A DNA stretch of 64,000 nt from Toxotes chatareus (lineage: Eukaryota; Chordata; Actinopteri; Toxotidae): contig CM028884.1 of the NCBI GenBank assembly GCA_016801885.1, positions 6,034,501 to 6,098,500 on the forward strand, in the 5' to 3' direction. Position numbers and translations under genes: made by a program. This document shows positions 1-11,068 of the stretch, piece after piece. The stretch's first letter is position 1; each line of letters begins with the position of its first letter. Below the pieces are notes generated by a model. That model worked only from the letters and a program-made list of their open reading frames with translations, was not told the DNA's origin and made no database searches.

Positions 1-603
1 AAACTGTCAGTGTCCGTGTTCCCCGGCGCCCCCAGGCAATACATATATGGTGGAATAAACGTCCGCGGAGGCTCTTAGACTGGAATATTAAGGTAACTTA
101 AGTCCTGCAGCTCCAACTACTGCTGCCTTCAAACGGTTCTGCTAGCCTGATACATTTCCTTTTCTCTGTATGGTGATAACTGAAAACTCCTTAAAAAATC
201 CGCCTGTGCTGCGGCATTTGACTTGGCAGTTAAGGTTCACGCAACCTAAACTGATATTAACGATCTTATCTGAATAATAAAAAGTCAGTCTCTAATTCGG
301 CATGCTCGTAGTTCACCAAAAAGGATTTAATCAAACACAATGTCAACTTTTCCAGTTGGTCCATAATGCGCGCTGCCGCGATACATGGTGTATTTTTGTC
401 GTGTGTGATAATTACGAACAGTAACAGTAACGGAGCAGTAATAAAATGAACTGCATTGTTGTGCTTCGAATGGGTTAGTTTATAATATATATGCCGAATT
501 GAGGAGTTGTTCTTGATTGTCAGAAACACGTCTTAAGACACCCTCTATCGGGAATGCCTACTTTTCTGAAAGAAGGACACGATTAAAATCCATTTTCTTT
601 TAG

Positions 604-681
604 CGTCATTCGACGTGAATGTGGATCAGTTCTAGAGAGCGATCTGCATCGGGGCTACCTTGACACTGGGGATCGCCACAG
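604..681 (+). other. hmbox1: Candidate HMBOX1 5' UTR exon
   Basis: A pyrimidine-rich acceptor (ATTTTCTTTTAG, AG at 602-603) and a CAG/GTTAGT donor at 682 bracket 78 nt containing several CpGs. It lies upstream of the first coding exon on the same strand. This is splice-signal reading only, with no protein constraint. Confidence 0.2.
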
Positions 682-2531
682 GTTAGTCTCCACATGAGCC
701 AGCTGTCCTTTTTGGTTGAATTTCGGTTTCCAAGGCCAGTTAAAAAGTTACCTGCTGTAATTTGTCTATGTGCTCAGCTGGCACGTCTGCAACCAGGATA
801 CAGTTTATTGCCACGTCTGGTTGGGCAGTTCACTGGGTTCATTGATAGTAATACCGTTTATCTTTTAACATGTTAGACCTTTCTCAGAAGTAAGCCTTCG
901 AGGTTTTACCAACATGAAATTATTTTGGTCTGAGGACTAAACGGGATGCTGATGCAAAGCCTCAACCGGGGCACAGTTGGAGAGTTTCTTGATATATTAC
1001 AATATAATCCTCAGGGGATTGTGTTGGGAAGCTCTCTGCTCCACGGGGAGGTCAGAGGTCAAGTTCAGCTACCCAGCAGCACAGCTGGGGCTGGTAGGGC
1101 TTCAGTGTCTTGCACAAGGACACTTCAGGATTGTGTGAGTTGGAAGGATAAACTACTTTTTGAGTTAAACCATTAAAGTATTACGCTGGTTGTGATCTCA
1201 GCGTTTGAGTGTGTGTGTGTATTTTCATGTGTGTCCATACTTCTGTACTTTGTGCTGTTGCTGCTTAGCAGAGCTCTCTTAAGGAGTTCAGCAGTGCAAG
1301 TCAGCACTATTTGATTACTAGTCCCTCTGTCCCTTCTTGCACACGTGCTCTGTACCAGCCTGACATAATTACACTTACTCCTGATTTGCTGTCAGTCCAC
1401 TAAATCCTGAACTCTGACAAAGTCTCTTCAGCTAATGTCATTTACCACTTCCAAAGCTGCTGATATTCATTAAAAACTAGACCACATAATATGTATTTTT
1501 AATAGTTTCCAAACTATTTCTGTCAATTCACTTGATGCTGTCTCTCCTTTATAATGATAGTAACTACACCAGAAAATCTGGGCTGCTCTAAAAAGGTACA
1601 GTGAGAACCTTGTCCTTGCTGTGCCAGTGTTATTGTTTTACTAAAATGAGTGCGGCTGCTAGAAAGTCACAGTTAACTTATTGTAGCCACAGTGAGAAAC
1701 GTTGGTGATCACCAACTTTGGTGGCAGGATCCTGATTCCAGATAGATGAGACCAAATGAAAGCTTAAATTTAAACCGATCTGCCGGCTACTGTGGCAAAT
1801 ACATTATGTAAAGGTTGGTTTCCTGCCTTGATAAGGTTCTGGGTGAGGAGAAATGCATTTTCTGGTAGACACTCTTGTATACTAGGCTGTGTTAAATGAT
1901 TTGCCTGATTCTTTTTTCAGGACAGGAAGGAAAAAGTTGTGTTTGCCTCCTCCTCGTCACATGGTGTCATTGTGCATCCAAAAGCCACTGTGTCTTTTTA
2001 AAAATAGTCACACCTTGAAAAGGAAGGTTGGTTTCCTGCCAGTGTGACAAGTAGAGACTGCAGATAAATTAGACCAAATATCCTTGTTTTTGCCTTGTGG
2101 CTGGTTGTACTGAACTTTGTAGCAGTAGGATCTGCTCTGATGCTACTGCACACTACAGCAAACAAAAAGAAAAACAGTCAATTTGGAGGAGGCAATTTGC
2201 AAGTTGGCTTTTTTTTTCCTGGCTCAAGCTTTGTTAAGTAGTGTAGGTAGACTGGACTTTAGTTTGAGACACGGGGGACTGCTTAAAGATAGTGACATGT
2301 TTACAGCTGTTTGTCTCTGTCTGCAGCAGTCTGTATGAAGAGATTATCTATTCCAATCTTCAATCAACTCTGAAGGCTGAAATTGAAACTTTTTTTTTGC
2401 CTTGTTATTTATTTATTTTTTACTAGAATTAAATTCAATAATACCTCACTTATAAAAGCCAGGGGCCATTAAATGTGAGTTTCAGAGAGAGTCTATGAAC
2501 TTTGTTTCAGTGTTTATATTTACACACACCA

Positions 2532-2560
<29 letters not shown>
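2532..2560. repeat. (CA)n microsatellite
   Basis: Uninterrupted CA dinucleotide run in the HMBOX1 upstream region, followed by TATATGTATA. Confidence 0.95.
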
Positions 2561-2565
<5 letters not shown>

Positions 2566-2878
2566 GTATACAAATGCTTCCACACAGATGCACTGCATGG
2601 TGCAATTGAGCAGTGAAACAGTCCAAAGCGTTGCTTCATGTCATGTTGGAAGATGACTGCAGAGCTTGTTGTAATGTAATGAAAAGGCAGCGCACTCCTG
2701 CATTATACTGAAACAGCTTTCTACTCAACATTGGCTTAAATTCCAGGAATGCCATGTCTTTGACGACTTACACTTAGATGCCACTGCTTCCCAGTGGAGC
2801 AGCACGCCTGATACTGAGGGTATCTGTCCTTTGTTATAATAACATTAGAGCCACACAGGCAGGCTTTTCCTCATTCAT

Positions 2879-2913
2879 AGTCTTAACCTGGGCACTCCTC
2901 CCAGGTTAAGACT
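2879..2913. repeat. Perfect 14-bp inverted repeat, 7-nt loop
   Basis: The arm AGTCTTAACCTGGG (2879-2892) is exactly complementary to CCCAGGTTAAGACT (2900-2913), with loop CACTCCT. It lies outside coding sequence; function unknown. Confidence 0.9.
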
Positions 2914-5426
2914 TGCCCAGGTCGATTAAATCACTTGGTTTCAGTTTAGGTAAATCTTACATCAGAAAACTCTTTCTCACTCGTTTCAAACTAACCACTT
3001 TTTGGCCACACACACACCGAGTTGTGTGCACTGCAGTAACTTGAGTGGGGGCTGGAGGCTTCTATGTGTGAGGCGGTGTAGCCAGTGTCTACTGATAGCC
3101 TGCATGTGAGGTGTTTAGGGGACATCTATAAACCGTAGTTACAGAAAATAACTTGGGTTACACGCTTCCCCTCTAAACTGCATGAGTCTCTGCATGCACA
3201 CAAGCCTCACACCTCGACACCCACCAATACAAGTAAGTTCTCAACCTGTGGGAAACACTGTAAATGAAAACAGTGGAGCTTTTGCACACCTGAGTCACAT
3301 GCATGTCTTTTCTCTACTCTGTTTCTACACTGTTTTCAGACTCTGAGATAATAAAAAAACTTGCATTGATGCTGAAAACCTGTCTAAGCCTACTTTTTTC
3401 TACACAGAAAGCTAATATATTATATTAGTATAATAATATACTAATATATACTAAGATAAGCTGAATCCCTAATGGCACTGGTATCAGTAAAATTTTGGCA
3501 ATTCCAATACCTATTCATTTTGTGATTTTGTATTGATAACATCAGTTTAGCAAATAACAGCAGTACGAGGAAAGCAGAGAGACTGCAAACAAGTCTTCAG
3601 AAATAGCAGGCTAAAACAAGTTAAAACTGTGTATTTAACTGTGCATGTGCAACAAAAGACAAGACAAATCATTTTGATCAGTTATTGTGAAATGTAATAA
3701 TGTGATTTCAGCCATAATCTTGCCGTCCCGTATTGATCCTGTGTATCAGTCTAAGTGTCTCACAATCTACAGCATGACTCATCCTCTGCAGCAGAGAGAA
3801 AGTATGGAGCTTGGCTGCCTGAGATGTAAATTTTCCTTGGCAATTTTCCCAAGACGCACGCACGTACACACACAACACTCGACCTCGCCCTCCCTCTCTA
3901 TATAAGTGTTGACATGTCTGCTGACGTTGATTCTCTGCTGTGGCCTGTTTTTCCTCTCGGCATCAGAGAGGAAAGCATCAAGACAGATGTGCTATCTCAT
4001 TTGTCTGTTTTTCTTCCTTTTTAGCTCTGCTCCTCTCTCAGTTCAGTTCAGTGACTGTTATTATGACGGCTGTTTTAGAAGTGACACACAATTTGTACAC
4101 ATTTAACAACACGTGGTATATAAAAATCCAACTGTAGATTAATGCACTAAAGCCGCATTGACGTGAGCATGTATTTGCTTTGAAAATTTACTATAGAATT
4201 ATAACTGGGTCCATTAAATTATTCTGCTAACATTGTGTGATTATTGGGGTTGAAAATTATCCACTGTAATAAAAATCTTGTTTAATCTGGAGGAATGCAC
4301 TTCAGATCTGGACAGCAGCTGCTGAGCTCTGATGTCTTCTGGTGGTATATGTGTGTGCGTGTGTGTTGTAAATCTGCAGACAGGAAGCGAGCAGACGTGG
4401 CTGTGCTTTTATTTTGTGCTGTGATTGTCATCTTGGTCGTGTGTTTTGTGGATGTAAAGCTCAACAGATAAAGCAAGGTCACTAATCCAAAGTTGCAAAT
4501 GTAATTAAAAACTCTTTAAACTTATAGTCCTTAAACATTTTCATTGTATCAACCGCCATGTTTGATACTGTTTATTATAGCCAGCATTTTTTCTGCAATA
4601 ACCATTCAATGGATTTGTGTTCTTTAATTTCCTCTGCCATGTACAGTAGTTTTCATTGTGACTTGCATAACCACACACAGGCAAGTCACATAAAACAGTG
4701 CATGCACATACTGGAAGACAGTGCTGTCTTCTTTAGTCTCCTTTATTAAATCAGTGTGACACCATGAATCCCTCTAGATATTTCCTGTCTCCAGTGGTTG
4801 ATTGGTTTTCTTTTGTACAGACCTTTGGAACCTGTATTAATAAAATGTTTTTACCATTTTCACCTGTAACTACAGCTGTCGCCAAATCACTCAGGACTGA
4901 AATCTTTTTGTTCTGGAATAAAACTCAGAGGGGCACTGTGGAGTTTTGTTGCAAACAAACAAATGTATATTTACATTTAGTGTCTCACACCAAAACCCAC
5001 TGTGTGTAGGTCTATTTTCCCTTCAATTAAAAAAAATATATTTCAAACTATACGTTTTCTTGCCAGCAGTCTGCTTCCTCACTGACTTTCTTGTGTATGG
5101 CTACACTTCTTTTACATGTTAGTGCATTCAGGGATGTGATTGGTGCCACCTGTGTGCACACTGCAAACGAGAGAGACCCACTCTATAAACATTGCTCCAT
5201 AACATGATTAGCGGTCATAAAGTTCATAGGTTACTTTTTGTGTACTGTACATCCGTACTACTTCGAACAGTGTTCCATTAATTTCTCCTTACGTGAATAA
5301 CAGGGCTGTGTGAATGAATTTTAAATGAGAGGCAATTTGTTCAAATGTACTAAACTGTACTAAATCACAGCACCTGAGTTAATTTCCTTCTTTGGTATTA
5401 ACGTTGTTGTTATCATATCCTCCAGG

Positions 5427-5926
5427 ATGTTCCAGCAGTGTGAGGAGCCTCGTTTCACCATCGAGCAGATTGACCTCCTCCAGAGGCTAAGGAGGACGGG
5501 GATTACCCAGGCCGAGGTCCTCCACGCCCTGGACACCCTGGACCACCTGGACCGCCAACATGGACACAAGTTGACCCACAAACCTTCCTACATGCCTCCC
5601 TCGTCTTCCTTGTCTTCTTCAAGTGCTGTCGCCGCTTCTTCCTCCATGACTTCCACCGCCACTCAGACAAGTTTCCCGGACAACCAGCTCTCACTGTCAC
5701 CTAATAACTTCGACACCACCTCCCTGCCTCTGCCAGTTCCAGTAGCCTCACCTGTCGTCATATCAGCGGTGTCTCAGAACGGTCTAGTTGCTGTCAGCAA
5801 TGGGAAGCTGTCACCACCCCGGTTTCCTCTTGGTGTGGTTAGTGGCAGTGTGGCAGCACCAGGCTACGGGTTTGAGGCCAGTGAAGAGGACATAGATGTT
5901 GATGACAAGGTGGAAGACTTGATGAG
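5427..5926 (+). CDS. hmbox1: HMBOX1 coding exon 1 (residues 1-166)
   Basis: Acceptor CCTCCAG ends at 5425 and the ATG is at 5427. The exon encodes MFQQCEEPRFTIEQIDLL, then a Ser/Pro-rich linker and the acidic EEDIDVDDKVEDLM. Donor GTAAGA begins at 5927; phase 2. The reading frame hits TAA right after the splice site, which supports splicing there. Confidence 0.93.
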
Positions 5927-7177
5927 GTAAGACCAGATCAGACTTGTTTTAACTTAGACTAGGTTAGGCCAGGACTAACTAGATCAGGATGAACCAGGCC
6001 AAACCAGCTCAGAAAGGTCCAGATGATTCCCGGAGAAAAGCTAAAGGAAAACACTTTTAAACTGGTGTGCCAACACCTTGAGGAAACGTCTTCAGATGTG
6101 TCACAAACATGGAAGAACTGATTAGAATTAGGTGGTCAAAGGTCAAGGTCACTGTGACCTCATAAAACATGTTTTTAACCATAGTGCAAGAACTCTTATG
6201 CTAAATATGGCAAAACACACTTAATACCTGTTATCCAATTCCTTCAAAGTCTTCACTTCATACATTATGAATCTGGACAGACATGAATATAAGCTGCTAC
6301 TGCTACTGGTATACAGCTGCAAGGCCGTAATCCTAGTTTTGTTTCTTTTCTCATCGGCCCATTCCACATCAAAAGACACTAGTCAACAGAGATGAGATTT
6401 ATAACATAATGCTTCGGTTAGAAAGGAGTGAAGGCTTCAAAGATGAGGACTAACTTTGTGGTCGCGCAACTGTATGTCTGGTTAACTTTCCCACTTCCAA
6501 TAAATACAGTGCACGTCCTCTTCCCTGAGCTTTTAATCTGGCATTATGTCCCACACAGTGGAGGGGTCAGTTTCCTGGTCTATCCTAAACCAAGGATAGA
6601 CCAGCATTCCACCTGTCCAATAAAATGCTTTATTAAGCATGGACACTGTAGATGGATCCCTGTCTCCAAACTGGCACAAGCTAAGGTTCATTTTATGACA
6701 ATAATCTCTCGCATCTGTTCATCCATCTAAGACTGATAGTTACTCTGATTCTTACCGCTCACAAATCAGACACAATACCTGAGGAAAAGCTTCAGCCACT
6801 GTTTCCAGGTTTAGCTGACCTCTTAGTTACTACATGTGAAGTTGTAAACAAAGAGGAAACAGCAATAAAAAGACCACAAACATAAACTTGTTTGCACTAG
6901 TTGGCAAACTCGAAGCAACATGCATGTTCAATGTTTTCTGAGTTTACCAAGAATCCAAACCTCATTGCTGACAGTTGAAAAGAGAGGCAGAACTCAGGAC
7001 ACAGGCACTAGCACCTACAAACTGTATTTGGTTTGGTAATAAACATAATTATGATCATTCTAATTAGGACAAGGTTCTGCCATGAAACCACACAGAACAG
7101 GTGTTAATACAAAAGCCTGATGCTGGACTGGCCTGCTTATAACTCACACTGAATCGGAAAATGATGTGAGGATTAGT

Positions 7178-7219
<42 letters not shown>

Positions 7220-9771
7220 CAATGCCTCTCTCATCTGTAGTCTGTGGCCAGACAACAACAATCAGAGCGGTATTGATTTGAGGGTCTGTGAAGATGAAAT
7301 CAAACCATAAGAGCAGAGAATATTACAGCATCCAATTCCTTCACATACTCAGCTGCTGCCATTCATATACTGTTTATGTGAATGTGTAAAGTCAGACTGT
7401 TGGAGATATACATGTATTATACACAGTGTAAACAGTATCTCTCCTTGTAGAAGGGACAGTGCTTTGATCAAAGAGGAGATTAAGTCCTTCCTGGCGAACA
7501 GGCGGATTTCCCAGGCTGTGGTCGCTCAGGTAACGGGTGAGTATCAGCTTCATCTGTACTTTAACCAGGCCCACTAAATCACTACCAGAAAGGGTTGGCA
7601 TGTCAGCAAGCATCCGGCCGACTGAGGATTCAGATCTCACTCCGCTCCTCTTCCTCTTAGGGATCAGTCAGAGTCGCATCTCCCACTGGCTCCTACAACA
7701 GGGATCGGACCTCAGCGAGCAGAAGAAACGAGCCTTCTTCCGCTGGTACCAGCTGGAGAAGACCAACCCAGGTAACCTTCACCTTCTTCCACTGGTGAAA
7801 ATATACTGTAAAAAAAGGGACAGAAAGTTTTTCAGTAACCAGTCAGCTGCACTGAACGCATGACTGCCACTGCTGACTTCAGTAACACTTAGAGTTAGTC
7901 AACGCTGACTGAGCGAAAGTCACAGCATTTATACTCCCACTAAAAGAGGACAATCACCTCTATCACGTAATGAGTCAAAGAGACAGGTAATCTGTAAAAG
8001 TAGGTTTTATATTGGACAATGTATGTCCACTGCATATTGTCAGAGTGTCCTTGAGAAGGACCCTGGACACCCTGTTCTGACGGCTCTAATTCATCAGTGC
8101 TGAGAAGTAGTTTTGTCATTGAGCTCATTGGTATTCAAAGCTGCGACTGCAATATGAACTCAAAGGAGGTGGATTTTTTTTTAGTTATAATTCAGCAGCA
8201 GAGGACTGGTGTTTGGAGAGTTGCAGATGTAGCATAATTTCTATTAAAGAGTCTTTTGAAAGAAAAGAAAACCGTGGCATCGGTGTACGTTTTTATGAGT
8301 TTCAGAGAAACTGGAAAAGCAGTAAACTGTTTTCCTGTGGCTGAACAATGACTGCATTGTGTCAAGCTGAGGCCAGCTTAGTGGAATGTAATGTATGGAA
8401 AAAGTAGAGTAGAGTCTAGTTTGAGTTATCCTGTGTCTTCACTTTAAAAACACAAGGCTGGCAGGATGCTTCAAGAAGAATCTCTTGAGTTTAATTTGGT
8501 TCGTTGGTTATTATTAATGCCGTACGGTCTCTGTGGCTTCAGGTGCCACTCTGGCCATGCGAGCTGCCCCACTGGCTCTGGAGGACGTGATGGACTGGCA
8601 ACAAGCTCCACCCTCTTTTGGCGGCACCCCTGGGGGCTTCCGTCTGCGGAGAGGGAGCAGATTCACCTGGAGGAAGGAGTGTCTGGCTGTGATGGAGAGG
8701 TGAGAGGGGAGGAGGAGTGTTTAGCAGGTGTGGATTGGCTGACATGTAACAGTATAACAGTATGATGTTTAATTGGCTTTTTAATTATGACATAGGATGG
8801 TGTGTGTGTGTGTGCGTGTCTGTCTACATAGCTACTTCAGTGATAACCAGTACCCTGATGAAGCAAAGAGAGAGGAGATTGCCACTGCCTGCAACGCTGT
8901 CATTCAGAAACCAGGTAGGCAAAAGCACAGCTCCATTGTACTAAACATTATAAATATAATTGTTGATCATCAGTAAACTTTCACAATTAAATAAACAGTA
9001 CTCTTTAGTTTGCTCTTGTATCAGTGGGAGCTTTTGCCCGAGTGATAAAAGGCTCAAGTCAAGTAGCCATATGGTTTAAATGTAAGTTTCTTTAAATGTA
9101 ACTCTGGAAGTAGTGAGGGGAAATACATGATGATAATAACAGAGGTAAAATACTTGACAAGCAGAAAATAGGAAAAACACTGTGGTGCTCCCTCTGCTGT
9201 GTCCATTAGCTTGTACACTGAGGCTGAGCAGAAGGTGCTAGTAAGGCTTTACAAATGTCCATTTACTAAACTTAATGTTGTTAATGTGGTGTGTATATCA
9301 GGTTGTACACTTTTGGAGAATTTATTAAGTTTTATTTGATGCTAAGCACTCTCTTTTTTAAAATTTATTTAAACTTTATTTGACCAGCAAGTCTCTTGAG
9401 ATATATGATCCCTTGTACAGGAAACACCTGGTTGGAATGGAAATGTGTCACATAATTATATAAGAACACACATCAGTCATTTACAACAAACACAACAAAA
9501 CAAGGCCTAAGGGGCACAAGAAGGATAAAACTTGACTATTTCAAACTATTATATTCTTATTAAACACAGGGAGAGACTGATGGAGTGGAGGACAGAGAGG
9601 CCCTGTAACTGCGATGTACATCTGATCTGTGTGTGTGTGTGTGTGGGTCTGTGTGTCACAGGAAAGAAGCTGTCTGATTTGGAGAGGGTCACATCTCTGA
9701 AGGTCTACAACTGGTTTGCCAACCGTCGCAAAGACATCAAGAGGCGTGCTAACATTGGTAATGTCTACCTC

Positions 9772-9802
<31 letters not shown>

Positions 9803-11068
9803 TGACATGTAGTGGGTGTTACTGTAGATCTACATACAGTTTGTCTTAGCGTGATTAAAGGAGTCAACATTAATGTCATGTTGGATTCTCAGCTAGTCTC
9901 TAACACATGAGGAGGTTTTACTCATCAGCACACATCCTTGTTGACCTGATGGGTTTTCCTGTTCCGTCCTGCTCATCACAAACACAACTGTAGAATTTCA
10001 CACACACCTGGGCATCAGTGAGGAATACTAGTTCTTCTCGTGACACCTGGAAACTCTTCCCTTTGCAGTTGTATGATTTCACATTAGCGGGATGTTGTTT
10101 CCCTCTTGAAGAGCAGCTTCTGGACTCCTTCATTCTTTGCATCGCTGTTTGCTTGCATCTGAGTGTGGCGTTGATTGAGGTCGATATGCTATGATCAGGT
10201 TTGTGTTTTTGAAGAAGCAGCCATCTTGGAGAGTCACGGCATCGAGGTTCAAAGTCCAGGAGGTCAGTCCAACAGCGACGAGGTGGATGGCAACGACTTC
10301 CCTGATCAGGTGAACTCCCTCCTAACAGAGCTGCTGCGTGACAGTGGCAGACCACTGTATCTGCACTGTATGAATATGAGTTGGATCAATGAACTTTGTC
10401 TTGGTGTAACGTGTTTAAATTTAGTCACATGTTTGATCCCTGTGTTTCAAAGGACCTTCAGTGTGGTCAGCAGCAGAATAAGTGTACATTTCCATATCCT
10501 CTTCATCCTCTGGTTGTTGTATAGCCTGTATGCTGCTCTGTTCCAGGGTTGTGAGGTGTCCTTATTTGACAAGAGAGCTGCAGCCAGACAGTTTGGTTTT
10601 GGTCGAGCTGACCTCTCCTCTCCAACCCAGGTATGTCCTAACAACGCACACTGTTGTTATCTGTCTTTTCGTCTCAAGTTAAGTTGATGAGGGCAGAGCT
10701 ACAAATTTGCTACTGATTCCTCACTCGTCTTTGTTCAGGTTCCCACACTGCTTCCCAGCTGGTTTTCCGCCCTGGGCAGAGGAGGCTTGTCCGGACAGAG
10801 GGGCACTTCTCTGAGTGGCCGCTCCCTGGTGACAGGGACGGGTCCTCAGGCAGAAGGTTCCAGGTTGACAGGCGTGGCCTGGTCTCCGCCGTCCCCTTCC
10901 CTCCAGGACGAACCCACCATTCACAGCGTGCTGTCCGAGCCCCAGGACCCGGTCGGGTTGGAGAAGGCGGCTGTCAATCACAACAACCAAGCCCTTGCTG
11001 ATCAGGTGGATGGGGCAGGGTGCAGCATGGGGAATGACATCAAGACGGAAACGCTGGAGGATGACTGA
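5427..11068 (+). CDS. hmbox1: HMBOX1 / HOT1 homeobox-containing protein, 9 coding exons
   Basis: Homeobox-containing protein 1, a nuclear DNA-binding protein; the mammalian protein is a transcriptional repressor and a direct binder of double-stranded telomere repeats. Coding exons: 5427-5926, 7451-7536, 7661-7771, 8543-8699, 8832-8914, 9662-9757, 10215-10309, 10547-10630, 10739-11068. They sum to 1542 nt, 513 residues plus TGA, with all phases agreeing and all introns GT-AG. Residues 6-48 and about 164-233 form the HNF1-like POU-type region (TIEQIDLLQRLRRTG, ISQSRISHWLLQQGS). Residues about 270-345 are the atypical homeodomain with recognition helix VYNWFANRRKDIKRR. The protein ends NDIKTETLEDD. 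The first ATG follows a splice acceptor directly, so a few N-terminal residues could come from an unseen upstream exon. The C-terminal part is longer than the human protein as I remember it. It converges on KIF13B. Confidence 0.95.
6146..6160. promoter_or_regulatory. Perfect estrogen-response-element-like palindrome
   Basis: AGGTCACTGTGACCT is an exact AGGTCA-n3-TGACCT palindrome. Immediately upstream, 6134-6145 contains a DR1-like GGTCAAAGGTCA and 6143-6151 reads TCAAGGTCA, an ERR/SF-1 type half-site. The surrounding text resembles a dispersed fish repeat, so the motif may be repeat-borne. No evidence of use. Confidence 0.35.
6575..6604. repeat. Perfect 12-bp inverted repeat, 6-nt loop
   Basis: CTGGTCTATCCT (6575-6586) pairs exactly with AGGATAGACCAG (6593-6604), loop AAACCA. 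Intronic in HMBOX1. Confidence 0.9.
7179..7216. repeat. (CA)n microsatellite
   Basis: Uninterrupted CA run inside the first HMBOX1 coding intron. Confidence 0.95.
7451..7536 (+). CDS. hmbox1: HMBOX1 coding exon 2
   Basis: Acceptor CTCCTTGTAG and donor GTGAGT. The exon encodes RRDSALIKEEIKSFL and RRISQAVVAQVT, first part of the POU-specific-like helices. Enters in phase 2, leaves in phase 1. Confidence 0.95.
7661..7771 (+). CDS. hmbox1: HMBOX1 coding exon 3
   Basis: Encodes ISQSRISHWLLQQGS and RAFFRWYQLEKTNPG, the rest of the POU-like DNA-binding domain. Acceptor TTCCTCTTAG, donor GTAACC; both ends phase 1. Confidence 0.95.
7772..8542. other. HMBOX1 intron, nothing recognised
   Basis: 771-bp intron; no coding or repeat signal that I can name. 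Confidence 0.6.
8543..8699 (+). CDS. hmbox1: HMBOX1 coding exon 4 (linker and homeodomain start)
   Basis: Encodes a hydrophobic/Pro-rich linker (AAPLALEDVMDWQQAPPS), then FRLRRGSRFTWRKECLAVME, the N-terminal arm and helix 1 of the homeodomain. Acceptor GTGGCTTCAG, donor GTGAGA; leaves in phase 2. Confidence 0.94.
8832..8914 (+). CDS. hmbox1: HMBOX1 coding exon 5 (homeodomain middle)
   Basis: Encodes YFSDNQYPDEAKREEIATAC and NAVIQKP. The stretch between helices 1 and 3 is longer than in a classical 60-residue homeodomain, as is typical of this family. Acceptor CTACATAG, donor GTAGGC. Confidence 0.95.
8915..9661. other. HMBOX1 intron with a possible old repeat
   Basis: 747-bp intron. Near 9355-9440 the text TTTATTTGACCAGCAAGTCTC resembles a common fish repeat whose consensus I recall as TTTATTTAACCAGG followed by a 'CATTGAGAT' block. 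This is a loose likeness only. A short (GT)n run lies near 9630-9650. Confidence 0.4.
9662..9757 (+). CDS. hmbox1: HMBOX1 coding exon 6 (recognition helix)
   Basis: Encodes KKLSDLERVTSLKVYNWFAN then RRKDIKRRANI. The WFANRR core is the homeodomain recognition helix. Acceptor TGTGTCACAG, donor GTAATG. Confidence 0.96.
9777..9802. repeat. (GT)n microsatellite close to a donor site
   Basis: GT run beginning about 20 nt downstream of the exon 6 donor at 9758. Confidence 0.9.
10215..10309 (+). CDS. hmbox1: HMBOX1 coding exon 7
   Basis: Encodes EAAILESHGIEVQSPGG and SNSDEVDGNDFPDQ, which follows the homeodomain in all family members I know. Acceptor TTTTGAAG, donor GTGAAC. Leaves in phase 0. Confidence 0.93.
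10547..10630 (+). CDS. hmbox1: HMBOX1 coding exon 8, possible cassette exon
   Basis: 84 nt, phase 0 on both sides, encoding GCEVSLFDKRAAARQFGFG and eight more residues. Acceptor GTTCCAG, donor GTATGT. Skipping would keep the frame, so it may be alternatively spliced. I do not recall this segment in the main human isoform. Confidence 0.8.
10739..11068 (+). CDS. hmbox1: HMBOX1 last coding exon
   Basis: Acceptor TTTGTTCAG. The first two thirds are Gly/Ser/Pro-rich and not recognised. The end (DPVGLEKAAVNHNNQAL and NDIKTETLEDD) aligns with the conserved C-terminus of HMBOX1. TGA at 11066-11068. Confidence 0.93.
   Translation, partial: VPTLLPSWFSALGRGGLSGQRGTSLSGRSLVTGTGPQAEGSRLTGVAWSPPSPSLQDEPTIHSVLSEPQDPVGLEKAAVNHNNQALADQVDGAGCSMGNDIKTETLEDD

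Larger units (their letters stand above)
1..5425. other. Upstream flank / 5' intron of HMBOX1, no coding exon seen
   Basis: No translated stretch here looks like a known protein; the short ORFs (for example 694-876 and 946-1176) lack conserved motifs. HMBOX1 orthologues have untranslated 5' exons, so this stretch probably holds the promoter and first intron(s). Visible contents are a possible 5' UTR exon at 604-681, a (CA)n tract at 2532-2560, a 14-bp inverted repeat at 2879-2913, AT-rich palindromic DNA near 3415-3455, and a 17-base direct repeat (1811-1827 and 2024-2040). Confidence 0.5.
5927..7450. other. HMBOX1 intron with repeat-derived receptor motifs
   Basis: 1.5-kb intron without coding signal. 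It holds a teleost-repeat-like segment with nuclear-receptor motifs (about 6110-6200), a 12-bp perfect inverted repeat (6575-6604) and a (CA)n tract at 7179-7216. Confidence 0.7.

Noticed and set aside
946..1176. 76-codon ORF before HMBOX1
   Set aside because: No similarity to HMBOX1 N-termini and no splice link to the coding exon; treated as chance.
9532..9849. 105-codon ORF over HMBOX1 exon 6
   Set aside because: Only 9662-9757 is the real exon; the flanks are intron and GT repeats read through.
10310..10546. Read-through extension of HMBOX1 exon 7 (ORF to 10687)
   Set aside because: A normal GTGAAC donor at 10310 and frame agreement with exon 8 make this intron; the extension has no conserved residues.
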